Of a stretch of 64,000 nt of DNA, positions 53,581-61,573 are shown in pieces. Both the position numbers and the translations under genes were made by a program. Below the pieces are notes generated by a model. The model did not search any database, was not told the origin of the DNA, and was given only the letters and a program-made list of their open reading frames with translations. This stretch comes from Flavobacterium sp. M31R6. Its GTDB lineage: Bacteria; Bacteroidota; Bacteroidia; Flavobacteriales; Flavobacteriaceae. The DNA lies in NCBI RefSeq assembly GCF_013284035.1, contig NZ_CP054141.1, positions 2,542,001 to 2,606,000 of the forward strand. The letters are read 5' to 3'. Numbering within the stretch: the stretch's first letter is position 1; every line of letters begins with the position of its first letter.

Positions 53581-53626
53581 AAAAAACATTTACAAATGAA
53601 TCTTAATTCATTGATAAATGTTTTTT
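53581..53626. terminator. Bidirectional terminator after the pilin-like ORF
   Basis: AAAAAACATTTA (53581-53592) pairs perfectly with TAAATGTTTTTT (53615-53626). An inner ATGAAT/ATTCAT stem adds stability. It also serves the convergent 53645 gene. Confidence 0.85.
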
Positions 53627-53644
53627 ATTTTGAGTAAAAGATGC

Positions 53645-54211
53645 TTATTCTATACAACGTATGTTGTCCATGAAATAAGTTTCTGGATGGTATACTTTTC
53701 TGTCTAGTTCAGCTGTAAATTCTTTTTTGAATATAATGTCTTCAACATCTGTTAGGTATTTTATTCGCATTAAGGAAACAGGAGATATTTTTAAGTCTTC
53801 ATAGTTCTCTTTCGTGAACATAAAAATCCCTGACTTCACCCTATTGTCAAAACCTTTATCATCTCGCACCATAGAACCGCAATTTTCTTGGTCTATATGT
53901 AGCAGAGTAACTATTTTTCCATTTTGAAGCTGCAAAAATATTTTTGAATCTTTGTCAAAACAATTCGCTTTTACAAAATCTTTACTTTTTTGTATTAATT
54001 GTACGGTCAGCGTTGGTAATCCATCGGTCAAAGCTAAGGAATAAAAAATGTAATTGGAATTTCCTCCAAAAACCTTTTCACTAATTAAGTATTCTTTTGT
54101 GGATTTGTAGGTTCCAATAGAATCTGTGACATTTGTTGCGTAATCACAAGGTTTTTGAGCAAAAAGATTAAAACTTAAAAAGTATAAGGCTGTAACAAGT
54201 ATGTATTTCAT
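53645..54211 (-). CDS. Secreted hypothetical protein
   Basis: A 188-residue protein with signal peptide 'MKYILVTALYFLSFNLFAQ' and four cysteines in the mature part (including 'KPCDYATNV', 'KANCFDKDS', 'QENCGSMVRDD' and the terminal 'NIRCIE'). They could form disulphides. The fold is beta-rich ('FGGNSNYIFYSLALTDGLPT', 'LTVQLIQKSKDF'). I do not recognise a family. It starts 1 base after the stop of the methyltransferase gene, so it is the last gene of the AI-2E, methyltransferase, hypothetical operon. Confidence 0.7.
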   Translation of the reverse strand: MKYILVTALYFLSFNLFAQKPCDYATNVTDSIGTYKSTKEYLISEKVFGGNSNYIFYSLALTDGLPTLTVQLIQKSKDFVKANCFDKDSKIFLQLQNGKIVTLLHIDQENCGSMVRDDKGFDNRVKSGIFMFTKENYEDLKISPVSLMRIKYLTDVEDIIFKKEFTAELDRKVYHPETYFMDNIRCIE

Positions 54212-54212
54212 T

Positions 54213-55394
54213 TTATTTTATTTTGTTGCAAATTAAAACAATTTTAGTGTTATTTTCATCGGTTGTAAAAAAACAATATAAATCTCCACCATCTTTGATT
54301 TTCCATTTTTTTCGAATACTTTCAACCGAATCAGAAAAATTTCGTGTAGTAATATTAGCTTTCTGATTTTCTAAATAGTGCTTCATTTCATTTTTGTTAT
54401 AAGCAATACAATTTTTAATTTCAAAAATTCTACCAGGAAATTCTTTTTGTTCATTTGAGGTGTACAAATGGGAATGTTTATGCAGTTTATTCAATCCGAA
54501 AAAAAGTCCAACTTGGTCAAATCCTCCGGATTTCATGATGGAACTATTAGGTTCGTAAAGATATTGTTGTGGTAAACCAAAGGATGGCAGTTCATTAATT
54601 TCATTTAAAATAAATTCAAATGTTTCTGTTTTCTCTTTTAAAAGATTTACGGTTTTAATGATAATAGTCCCGTTATAGTCTTTGTTTAATTCCCATAGCA
54701 ATTCTTTTACTTCATTATCAACAGCAACTATATGAATGGATTTGATATGATTTAATTCATTAATACCGGCTGTAATATCCAATATTGGTGCTGTTTTTAT
54801 TAAAATCGAATTTGATTTTTCAAAATAAAAATTTAAATTTTCTGGTACATTGGGTAAGCAATCCTTAAGCATGAATACCTTTCCTTTGCTGTCATTTCTT
54901 CTGGAAGGATCTATATAAATCCAATCCCATTTGATGCTTGTACTTGATAATGTTTCAAAACTATCTCCTGCATAGCAAGTGATGTTATCACTATTTAATT
55001 GTTTGCAATTGTGTTGAACAATGTTGGATAATTCTGAATTGATTTCACAATGTGCTACATTTTTGATTTTTTTCGAAAAGTAATAATCATCAATGCCAAA
55101 TCCACCCGTTAAGTCGATAAGATTGTCTCCCGAGACAATTGAGCTTTTATATAAAGCTGTCTTTTCGGATGAAGTTTGTTCAACGGATATTTTACTTGGA
55201 TAAATTATGTTTTTAGTTGAAAACCAAGTTGGCAATTTGTCTTTTGCCTTTGATTTTGCGGCAATTTGATTTATAATGGAAATCCACTCCACAGCAGGAA
55301 ATGGATTTTTTTGAAGAGCCAATTTAGAAATAGAGGTCCCAATATTTAAATCAATAAATTCTTGAATTTTAGAGTCTAAAATGTCTAGGTTCAA
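54213..55394 (-). CDS. SAM-dependent methyltransferase with THUMP-like C-terminal domain
   Basis: A 393-residue protein. The class I methyltransferase core has 'NLIDLTGGFGIDDYYFSKKI' as motif I (about residue 92) and 'WDWIYIDPSRRNDSKGKVF' as motif IV (about 156). The 'DPSRR' form occurs in rRNA methyltransferase-like proteins with THUMP-like domains. The C-terminal part ('KKWKIKDGGDLYCFFTTDEN') fits the THUMP-like domain. No RNA target can be given. Spacing of 1 base on both sides places it in the middle of a three-gene operon. Confidence 0.85.
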   Translation of the reverse strand: MNLDILDSKIQEFIDLNIGTSISKLALQKNPFPAVEWISIINQIAAKSKAKDKLPTWFSTKNIIYPSKISVEQTSSEKTALYKSSIVSGDNLIDLTGGFGIDDYYFSKKIKNVAHCEINSELSNIVQHNCKQLNSDNITCYAGDSFETLSSTSIKWDWIYIDPSRRNDSKGKVFMLKDCLPNVPENLNFYFEKSNSILIKTAPILDITAGINELNHIKSIHIVAVDNEVKELLWELNKDYNGTIIIKTVNLLKEKTETFEFILNEINELPSFGLPQQYLYEPNSSIMKSGGFDQVGLFFGLNKLHKHSHLYTSNEQKEFPGRIFEIKNCIAYNKNEMKHYLENQKANITTRNFSDSVESIRKKWKIKDGGDLYCFFTTDENNTKIVLICNKIK

Positions 55395-55395
55395 T

Positions 55396-56487
55396 TTATA
55401 AGTTTTTTGTTATTTGTTGAATAAATTTATTGTCCGGAAAAAACTCTTTGCTAATTACTTTTATGATAGTGTACAAAGGAACGGCAATAATCATCCCCAT
55501 AATTCCAAATAAGAATCCTGCAATCAATATGACAAGAAATATTTCTAAAGGATGAGAACTAACACTTTTTGAAAAAATGATTGGCTGAGAAAAGTTATTA
55601 TCGATTACCTGTACAATCCAAAAGCCTATTAATACATAAATGGTCGTAGGCAAGATTTCGGATTGAAAGTCGGAACCTAAGTTGCTTAACATTGTTAAAA
55701 TAGCTGCCAAGATGGAAGCAATTAATGGACCTATGTATGGAATGATATTTAAAACTGCACATAAAAAAGCAATTACAAATGCATCCGGGATTCCAAAAAT
55801 AAACAATACAATAGTATATAATATGAAAACGATGAACAGTTGAATTAGTAAACCTATAAAATATCGAGAAAGTAGGGTATTTATTTTTTCAACAGAATTC
55901 AAAATTTTTTCTTCATGAGAGTCTGGAATAAGTAGTTTGGCTCCTTTTAAGAATATGGATTTGTCTTTAAGGAAGAAAAAGGTAATGAAGAGAACGGAAC
56001 CAAGACCCATTCCGAAGTTACTAATTGTTCCGACCACAGAATTTAAAAAATTAGGTATTATATTTAAATTTAGGATTGATTTGTAATTTTTTGCATCAAA
56101 AATTGTTGCGGAGTCTATATGATGTTGCTCCAAAAAAATGTTTAATTTTTTGAAAAGTTCTAAACTATTCTTTTCAATTTCAATTGTATTTAAAAGAGAT
56201 AAATTTTGTCCTTGTGATATGATCAATGGGATGAACATCATTATGAAACCAAAGATGATTAAAATATAAATCATTAAAACGGTAATGGATGCAATTGTAT
56301 GTCTGAATTTTAATCTTTTCTTGAAAAAATCTAAAATAGGTATTCCAATTAAGGTAAGTATTAATGAAACTAATAGATAAATCAGTACGTTTTGAATTTG
56401 ATACAGAAAATATAGAAGTAAAGTAGTTAAGATTAAAGTAGCAATTGCCCTTAAAATCCCATTTGCAATAATTTTGGATGTTATCAT
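55396..56487 (-). CDS. AI-2E family transporter (PerM-like)
   Basis: I start it at ATG 56487 ('MITSKIIANGILRAIATLIL'); the first ATG (56526) overlaps the upstream terminator hairpin. The 363-residue membrane protein has about seven to eight helices: 'LTTLLLYFLYQIQNVLIYLL', 'ASITVLMIYILIIFGFIMMF', 'LLIQLFIVFILYTIVLFIFG', 'FLCAVLNIIPYIGPLIASIL' and 'IFLVILIAGFLFGIMGMIIA'. 'NIIPYIGP' is the AI-2E/PerM hallmark. Despite the name, members include transporters for sodium, glycolate or unknown substrates; none is indicated here. Confidence 0.9.
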   Translation of the reverse strand: MITSKIIANGILRAIATLILTTLLLYFLYQIQNVLIYLLVSLILTLIGIPILDFFKKRLKFRHTIASITVLMIYILIIFGFIMMFIPLIISQGQNLSLLNTIEIEKNSLELFKKLNIFLEQHHIDSATIFDAKNYKSILNLNIIPNFLNSVVGTISNFGMGLGSVLFITFFFLKDKSIFLKGAKLLIPDSHEEKILNSVEKINTLLSRYFIGLLIQLFIVFILYTIVLFIFGIPDAFVIAFLCAVLNIIPYIGPLIASILAAILTMLSNLGSDFQSEILPTTIYVLIGFWIVQVIDNNFSQPIIFSKSVSSHPLEIFLVILIAGFLFGIMGMIIAVPLYTIIKVISKEFFPDNKFIQQITKNL

Positions 56488-56514
56488 ATCGTTGTATTTG
56501 GTTATAAAGATAAA

Positions 56515-56541
56515 AAAACTCGCCAAAAAGCAGCGAGTTTT
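56515..56541 (-). terminator. Terminator after the first M43 gene
   Basis: AAAACTCGC (56515-56523) pairs with GCGAGTTTT (56533-56541). The stem has the same arms as the 57677 hairpin, and T-rich sequence follows leftward. Confidence 0.75.
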
Positions 56542-56564
56542 GAAAACTATAAATTTATATATGA

Positions 56565-57515
56565 CTATTGAGCGAAACTAGCTCTTACTCCACCAGAAAC
56601 AAATAATGCTGACATCCGTGCTTTTTGACCGCTAGTAAACATATACATTCCTCTATCATCAGTATAATCCATGTAATTCATTGTCATCTCATTATGAGTT
56701 GGTAAACACAAACTCACATATGGATATGCTGGGACTCCAAAATTTGAAGTTTTTGCAACTGGTGTGTCAGCGACTAGATCATTGCCGCAAGAAGAATCAC
56801 CCCAAATATGGCGTAAATTCATCCAGTGCCCAACTTCATGTGTTGCTGTTCTTCCCAAATTATAAGGATAACTGTCACTGGCTGATAGACCAAAATATTT
56901 AGAATCAATTACAACACCATCGGTTGCTTGTGAACCTCCTGGGAATTGCGCATATCCTAAGATTCCATTTCCAATTTTGCAGGCCCAAATGTTCAATGTT
57001 GCACTTGGAGTTGTAGGGTCAATGCCTCCTTTTTTTGAGCTTTTCATTGCATCCCTAGTTCCCCATGAAGTTTTTGTTGTCGATTTCCGCACAATTTTTA
57101 CTAGCTCAAATGTAATACCAATATTTGCAGCAACTGGAGCAAATTCAGCTGGAGTGCTAGAAAAATCAGAATTTGTAGCTGTATAATCTTTATTTAAAAC
57201 ATTTATCTGTGATTGTATTTGATTATCAGAGATGTTTTCTGCCGCAGTTCTATATAAAACATTTACTACTACAGGAATTACAACTTTACCATTTACTAAA
57301 CGTTTAGTTAGTACTGCTTCTTTGGTAAAAGCTTCAATTTGATTCATTCTCACTGCCAATGTGGGATCCTCTTTTAATTGTGCTTCAAGAACTTCTTGTG
57401 TTGCACAACTGCGAAGCGTTGGCGAATCTAGTTGGGAGATCTCGGATCCATTATCTTCATTTTGACATGAAAAAAGCATTATAAATGCAACTGCGGATAA
57501 AATAATTTTTTTCAT
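56565..57515 (-). CDS. M43-family (pappalysin-like) metalloprotease lipoprotein, copy 1
   Basis: A 316-residue protein with lipoprotein signal 'MKKIILSAVAFIMLFSC'. The zinc site 'TATHEVGHWMNLRHIWGD' is the long HExxHxxxxxH form, with Asn where Gly is usual, and 'EMTMNYMDYTDD' is the Met-turn. 'VIPVVVNVLYRTAAENISDN', 'GNGILGYAQFPGG' and 'CGNDLVADTPVA' are typical of bacterial M43 proteases. No C-terminal type IX secretion domain follows, so it is a membrane lipoprotein. A closely similar paralogue lies upstream at 57743. Confidence 0.92.
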   Translation of the reverse strand: MKKIILSAVAFIMLFSCQNEDNGSEISQLDSPTLRSCATQEVLEAQLKEDPTLAVRMNQIEAFTKEAVLTKRLVNGKVVIPVVVNVLYRTAAENISDNQIQSQINVLNKDYTATNSDFSSTPAEFAPVAANIGITFELVKIVRKSTTKTSWGTRDAMKSSKKGGIDPTTPSATLNIWACKIGNGILGYAQFPGGSQATDGVVIDSKYFGLSASDSYPYNLGRTATHEVGHWMNLRHIWGDSSCGNDLVADTPVAKTSNFGVPAYPYVSLCLPTHNEMTMNYMDYTDDRGMYMFTSGQKARMSALFVSGGVRASFAQ

Positions 57516-57676
57516 AATAATTTATGCGTTTAAAAAATTGATTATCAGTTAATTAAGTGCAATTTACAATTTATTGTTGTTAAAATATGAAGAAAATAAT
57601 AGTTTTTTTATAACATCTTTAATATCAAAAGGTCGAAATTTTTTTTTAATAATGTTTTGGAAATCGCAAGCATAAA

Positions 57677-57703
57677 AAAACTCGCTATCAAGTAGCGAGT
57701 TTT
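57677..57703 (-). terminator. Terminator after the second M43 gene
   Basis: AAAACTCGCTA (57677-57687) pairs with TAGCGAGTTTT (57693-57703), followed leftward by T-runs. Confidence 0.85.
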
Positions 57704-57742
57704 TCATTTTAATAACAAATTAAATCAAATAACAAAAAGCAA

Positions 57743-58693
57743 TTAAATTCCAAAAGCAGCTCTTGCGCCACCAGAAACAAATATTGCCGACATTCTATTT
57801 TTTTGCCCAATTGAAAACATATACATAGCATTGTCATCTGTGTAATCCATGTAATTCATTGTCATTTCAACAGGAGTACCAGTACAAGTGCTATAGTGAG
57901 GATAAACTGGAACACCATAATTAGCATCATTATGAGTAGGAGTGTCAGAAACTAAATCGCTACCACAAGTAGCATCTCCCCAAATGTGTCTTAAATTCAT
58001 CCAGTGCCCAACTTCATGTGTTGCTGTTCTTCCTAGATTATATGGCGCATTTGCAGATCCAGATAATCCAAAATATTTAGAATCAATTGCAACTCCATCG
58101 GTTGCAGAAGCACCTCCAGGAAATTGTGCATAACCTAAAATACCACCGCCAATTGTACAAACCCATAAGTTTAGTTTTGTAGTTGGTGAAGTTGGAGCTA
58201 TACCGCCTTTACTTGTTTTTTTCATTGCATCAGCAGTTCCCCAAGATGTTTTAGTTGTTGATTTTCTAATCACTTGATCAAGAACAAAAGTTATCCCTAC
58301 ATTAGCTTTTACTCCCGAAAATAAAGCAGGAACCGAATTGTAATCAGAATTTAATGCATTAAAATCTTTGTTCAAAACATCAATCTGGGATTGGATTTGG
58401 GTAGCAGAAATGTTTTCAGCTGCTGTTTTGTATAAAACATTAACAACGACAGGAATTTCAACTTTCCCATTTACTAATCGTTTTGTCAATAAAGCATTTT
58501 GAGTAAAAGCTTCAATTTGGTTCATTCTAATTGCCAAAGTTGGATCGGCTTTCAATTGAGCTTCCAAAACATCTTGTGTAGCACATTTTCGTTGGGTAAT
58601 TGCATTTGTAGAATCGTTTTGTGATTCAGTTTGTTCGTTTTGACAAGAAAATAACATTAAGCAAGCTGCCGCTGATAAAATTAATTTTTTCAT
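57743..58693 (-). CDS. M43-family metalloprotease lipoprotein, copy 2
   Basis: I start it at ATG 58693 ('MKKLILSAAACLMLFSCQNE'), parallel to the first copy; the ATG at 58705 adds four residues. The 316-residue protein has the same zinc site 'TATHEVGHWMNLRHIWGD', the same Met-turn and 'GGGILGYAQFPGGASATDGV'. It is similar throughout to the 56565 protein, with differences mostly in linkers. The two genes have separate terminators with related arms, so this is a tandem duplication including the 3' region. Both should digest surface or secreted proteins; substrates are unknown. Confidence 0.92.
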   Translation of the reverse strand: MKKLILSAAACLMLFSCQNEQTESQNDSTNAITQRKCATQDVLEAQLKADPTLAIRMNQIEAFTQNALLTKRLVNGKVEIPVVVNVLYKTAAENISATQIQSQIDVLNKDFNALNSDYNSVPALFSGVKANVGITFVLDQVIRKSTTKTSWGTADAMKKTSKGGIAPTSPTTKLNLWVCTIGGGILGYAQFPGGASATDGVAIDSKYFGLSGSANAPYNLGRTATHEVGHWMNLRHIWGDATCGSDLVSDTPTHNDANYGVPVYPHYSTCTGTPVEMTMNYMDYTDDNAMYMFSIGQKNRMSAIFVSGGARAAFGI

Positions 58694-59013
58694 AATAGTA
58701 ATCATTTTTGTTAAATAAAAGTTTGTTTGGTTAATTATTATGCAATTTTATAACAAAATATCAGTTATTTAAAATTTTTTTAACAATAATTTTACTCATT
58801 TTTAAGAATTAGCCGATTTTATTGACTTGGTTAATAGTAATTTAGGGGTATATACGTAGTTATAAACTTGTTAATTTGTAGAATTTGCTGTGCTTCAAGA
58901 TTTATTAATTAATTATTATTAGTATTTTACGTGTTAAAAAATTTGTGTAGCTAAAATTATTTTTCACTAAAAGAGAATTAAAGTATTGAAAGGAAATTTT
59001 TGTTTAAGAGAAT
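58694..59013. other. 320-base gap, promoter space of the M43 gene
   Basis: No gene or hairpin of note. The tsaD-rsmE-DUF4159 transcript ends here, but I see no clear terminator. Confidence 0.4.
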
Positions 59014-59658
59014 TTAATTTGAGAAAACGTAATTTATAATATTGGCTCCCATTTTTAAAGCTTTTTCGCGAACTTCCAAAGGGTCATTATGGACTTCCGG
59101 ATCTTCCCATCCATCACCTAGGTCGCACTCATATGTATAAAGAAGGACTAATTTATTTTCGATAAATATTCCAAACGCTTGTGCTCTTGTCCCGTCATGT
59201 TCATGGATTTTAGGCAAGCCGTTGGCAAAAACAAAAGGTTTTTGAAATATTGGATGGTTTGATGGTATTTCAATCAAACTATTATTTGGGAATATTTTTT
59301 TGATTTCCTTACGAATGTATTGGTCCATTCCGTAATTATCATCGATATGCAGAAAACCACCGCCAAATAAATACTTTCTTAAGTTTGTTACGTCACTTTC
59401 ACTAAAAACAACATTGCCATGTCCTGTCATGTGAACAAATGGATAGGAAAAAAGGTCAGGACTGCTTGGTTCTACAGTTCTAGGTTTCGATTTTATTTTT
59501 GTGTTTATGTTGGCATTACAGTATTTTATTAAGTTTGGCAGTGAAGTTGGATTTGCATACCAATCGCCACCACCACTATATTTTAGTAAAGCAATTTCTT
59601 GAGAGAAACTGGTCAGAGAAGAGAATAGTAATAATAATAAAAATACTGTCTTTTTCAT
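59014..59658 (-). CDS. DUF4159 protein, secreted
   Basis: A 214-residue protein with signal peptide ending 'SSLTSFSQ'. 'IALLKYSGGGDWYANPTSLP', 'FVHMTGHGNVVFSESDVTNL', 'LRKYLFGGGFLHIDDNYGMD' and 'FGIFIENKLVLLYTYECDLG' match DUF4159, a glutamine-amidotransferase-like fold found in Bacteroidota. The biochemical role is unknown. It follows rsmE after 30 bases and tsaD before that, probably in one operon. Confidence 0.9.
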   Translation of the reverse strand: MKKTVFLLLLLFSSLTSFSQEIALLKYSGGGDWYANPTSLPNLIKYCNANINTKIKSKPRTVEPSSPDLFSYPFVHMTGHGNVVFSESDVTNLRKYLFGGGFLHIDDNYGMDQYIRKEIKKIFPNNSLIEIPSNHPIFQKPFVFANGLPKIHEHDGTRAQAFGIFIENKLVLLYTYECDLGDGWEDPEVHNDPLEVREKALKMGANIINYVFSN

Positions 59659-59688
59659 AAATTTAATTGTAGAATTGAATTTTAAAAT

Positions 59689-60396
59689 CTAATCCTCATT
59701 AGTAAAAACAATACTGTGACAGGCAACTACAGCAGCAGTTTCTGTTCGTAATCGTGTTTCGCCTAGAGAAACAGGGATGTAATTGTTTTCTAATGCCAAT
59801 TCGATTTCTTTGTTGGAAAAATCACCTTCAGGACCTATTAAAATAGTATAATCTGTTTTTGGTCTAAGAATTGATTTTAGCGATTTTTTATTTGTTTCTT
59901 CGCAATGGGCTATTAATTTTTCTCCTGAGTTTTCTCTTTTTATGAATTCTTTTAACGAAATAGCAGGATTCAATTTTGGAAGATACGTTTGATTGCATTG
60001 TTTCATTGCCGAAAGAATAATTTTTTCAAATCTTTCCGTATTTATTACTTTTCTCTCTGACCGATCACATACAATTGGAGTGATTTCATATATTCCAATC
60101 TCAGTAACTTTTTCAAGAAACCATTCGTAGCGATCATTCATTTTTGTGGGAGCAACCGCAAGATGTAATTTGTGTTTTGGAGCTTCAGTTTTTTGAATTT
60201 CTAAAATCTTAACGGTACATTTATTATCAGAAGCTAATGTAATTTCAGTTTTAAATAAAAAACCTAAACCATTAGTTACAAATAGTATGTCATTGTCTTT
60301 TTTACGTAATACTTTAATAATATGTTTGCTTTCTTCTTTATCAAAAGAAAAGGTTTCGGTAGTTTCGTTTATTGTAGGGTTATAAAATAATTGCAT
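59689..60396 (-). CDS. rsmE: 16S rRNA m3U1498 methyltransferase
   Basis: A 235-residue SPOUT methyltransferase. The N-terminal PUA-like part is 'FYNPTINETTETFSFDKEES' with 'HIIKVLRKKDNDILFVTNGL'. The knot region has 'FLEKVTEIGIYEITPIVCDR', 'TILIGPEGDFSNKEIELALE' and 'VSLGETRLRTETAAVVA', the RsmE hallmark motifs. It methylates U1498 in the 30S decoding centre. It lies 3 bases after the tsaD stop. Confidence 0.95.
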   Translation of the reverse strand: MQLFYNPTINETTETFSFDKEESKHIIKVLRKKDNDILFVTNGLGFLFKTEITLASDNKCTVKILEIQKTEAPKHKLHLAVAPTKMNDRYEWFLEKVTEIGIYEITPIVCDRSERKVINTERFEKIILSAMKQCNQTYLPKLNPAISLKEFIKRENSGEKLIAHCEETNKKSLKSILRPKTDYTILIGPEGDFSNKEIELALENNYIPVSLGETRLRTETAAVVACHSIVFTNED

Positions 60397-60399
60397 AAT

Positions 60400-61422
60400 T
60401 TAAAATTGTATTCGTGCTTTTGAAACAACTTCTGCAGTTTCAAATTTTTGGGATAAAAACTTTTGATAACCTACAATTCCAATCATTGCAGCATTATCGG
60501 TGGTGTATTCAAATTTAGGAATGTATGTTTTCCAACCGTATTTTGTTTCTGTTTCTTTCAAGGTATTTCTAATTCCTGAATTGGCCGAAACACCACCACC
60601 AATTGCAATTTGTGTGATGCCAGTTTCTTTTACGGCCATTTTTAGTTTATCCATCAATATTTCGATAATCGTATATTGAATGGAAGCACAGATGTCGTTT
60701 AAATTTTCTTCGATAAAATCAGGGTTTTCAATTTTCTTCTTTTGAATAAAATATAAAATAGCTGTTTTTAAACCCGAAAAACTAAAATCTAATCCTGGAA
60801 CTTTTGGTTTTGTAAAAGGAAATGCTTTCGGATTTCCTAATTGTGCATATTTGTCAACCAAAGGGCCGCCCGGGTAGGGAAGACCAAGTATTTTGGCACT
60901 TTTGTCAAACGCTTCACCTACTGCGTCGTCTGTTGTTTCACCGATGATTGTTAAATCAAAAAAATCATCAACCCGCACAATTTGAGTATGTCCACCACTT
61001 ATTGTTAACGCAAGAAAAGGAAAGCTAGGTTTGTCAAAACCTTCTTCATCTATAAAATGAGCCAAAATATGGGCATGCATGTGGTTTACTGCGATGAGAG
61101 GTATTTGTAAAGCCAATGCCATTGATTTTGCAAATGAACTTCCAACCAAAAGAGAACCCATAAGTCCGGGGCCTTGCGTAAAAGCAATTGCTGATAGCTG
61201 TTCTTTTTTAATATTAGCTTTTTTTAATGCAGCCTCGATTACTGGAACTATATTTTGTTGATGAGCCCGAGAAGCAAGTTCAGGCACAACGCCTCCATAT
61301 TGATTATGAATTAACTGATTGGCAACAACATTTGACAGCACTTTGTCGTTACATAATACTGCAGCGGCAGTATCATCACATGAACTTTCTATGGCAAGTA
61401 TATAAACCTCCGGAATTTGCAT
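60400..61422 (-). CDS. tsaD: tRNA N6-adenosine threonylcarbamoyltransferase
   Basis: A 340-residue protein that makes t6A37 in ANN-reading tRNAs together with TsaB, TsaC and TsaE. 'ILAIESSCDDTAAAVL' opens the protein; iron ligands His114 and His118 are in 'NHMHAHILAHF'; 'LALTISGGHTQIVRVDDFFD', 'GEAFDKSAKILGLPYPGGPL' and 'IAIGGGVSANSGIRNTL' complete the ASKHA fold. A promoter (61463-61492) lies just upstream on the minus strand. The gene is divergent from the TamB-like gene. Confidence 0.97.
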   Translation of the reverse strand: MQIPEVYILAIESSCDDTAAAVLCNDKVLSNVVANQLIHNQYGGVVPELASRAHQQNIVPVIEAALKKANIKKEQLSAIAFTQGPGLMGSLLVGSSFAKSMALALQIPLIAVNHMHAHILAHFIDEEGFDKPSFPFLALTISGGHTQIVRVDDFFDLTIIGETTDDAVGEAFDKSAKILGLPYPGGPLVDKYAQLGNPKAFPFTKPKVPGLDFSFSGLKTAILYFIQKKKIENPDFIEENLNDICASIQYTIIEILMDKLKMAVKETGITQIAIGGGVSANSGIRNTLKETETKYGWKTYIPKFEYTTDNAAMIGIVGYQKFLSQKFETAEVVSKARIQF

Positions 61423-61462
61423 ATAAACAGATGATTTTTGAAGTATATTTGATGGATTACTA

Positions 61463-61492
61463 TAAAAATAGTATTTTTACAGCTGTGCCAAA
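61463..61492 (-). promoter_or_regulatory. Probable tsaD promoter
   Basis: On the minus strand TTTG (forward CAAA, 61489-61492), 18 bases, then TATTTTTA (61463-61470). Spacing and box form are the same as for the contractile operon promoter. It ends 40 bases before the tsaD ATG. Confidence 0.5.
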
Positions 61493-61573
61493 ATTAAAGA
61501 TTTTTTAGTTAAGGTATTAGTATTTCCAACGGCAAATTATTTATTTGTACTAAAAAAACAAAAAGCGACTCTT

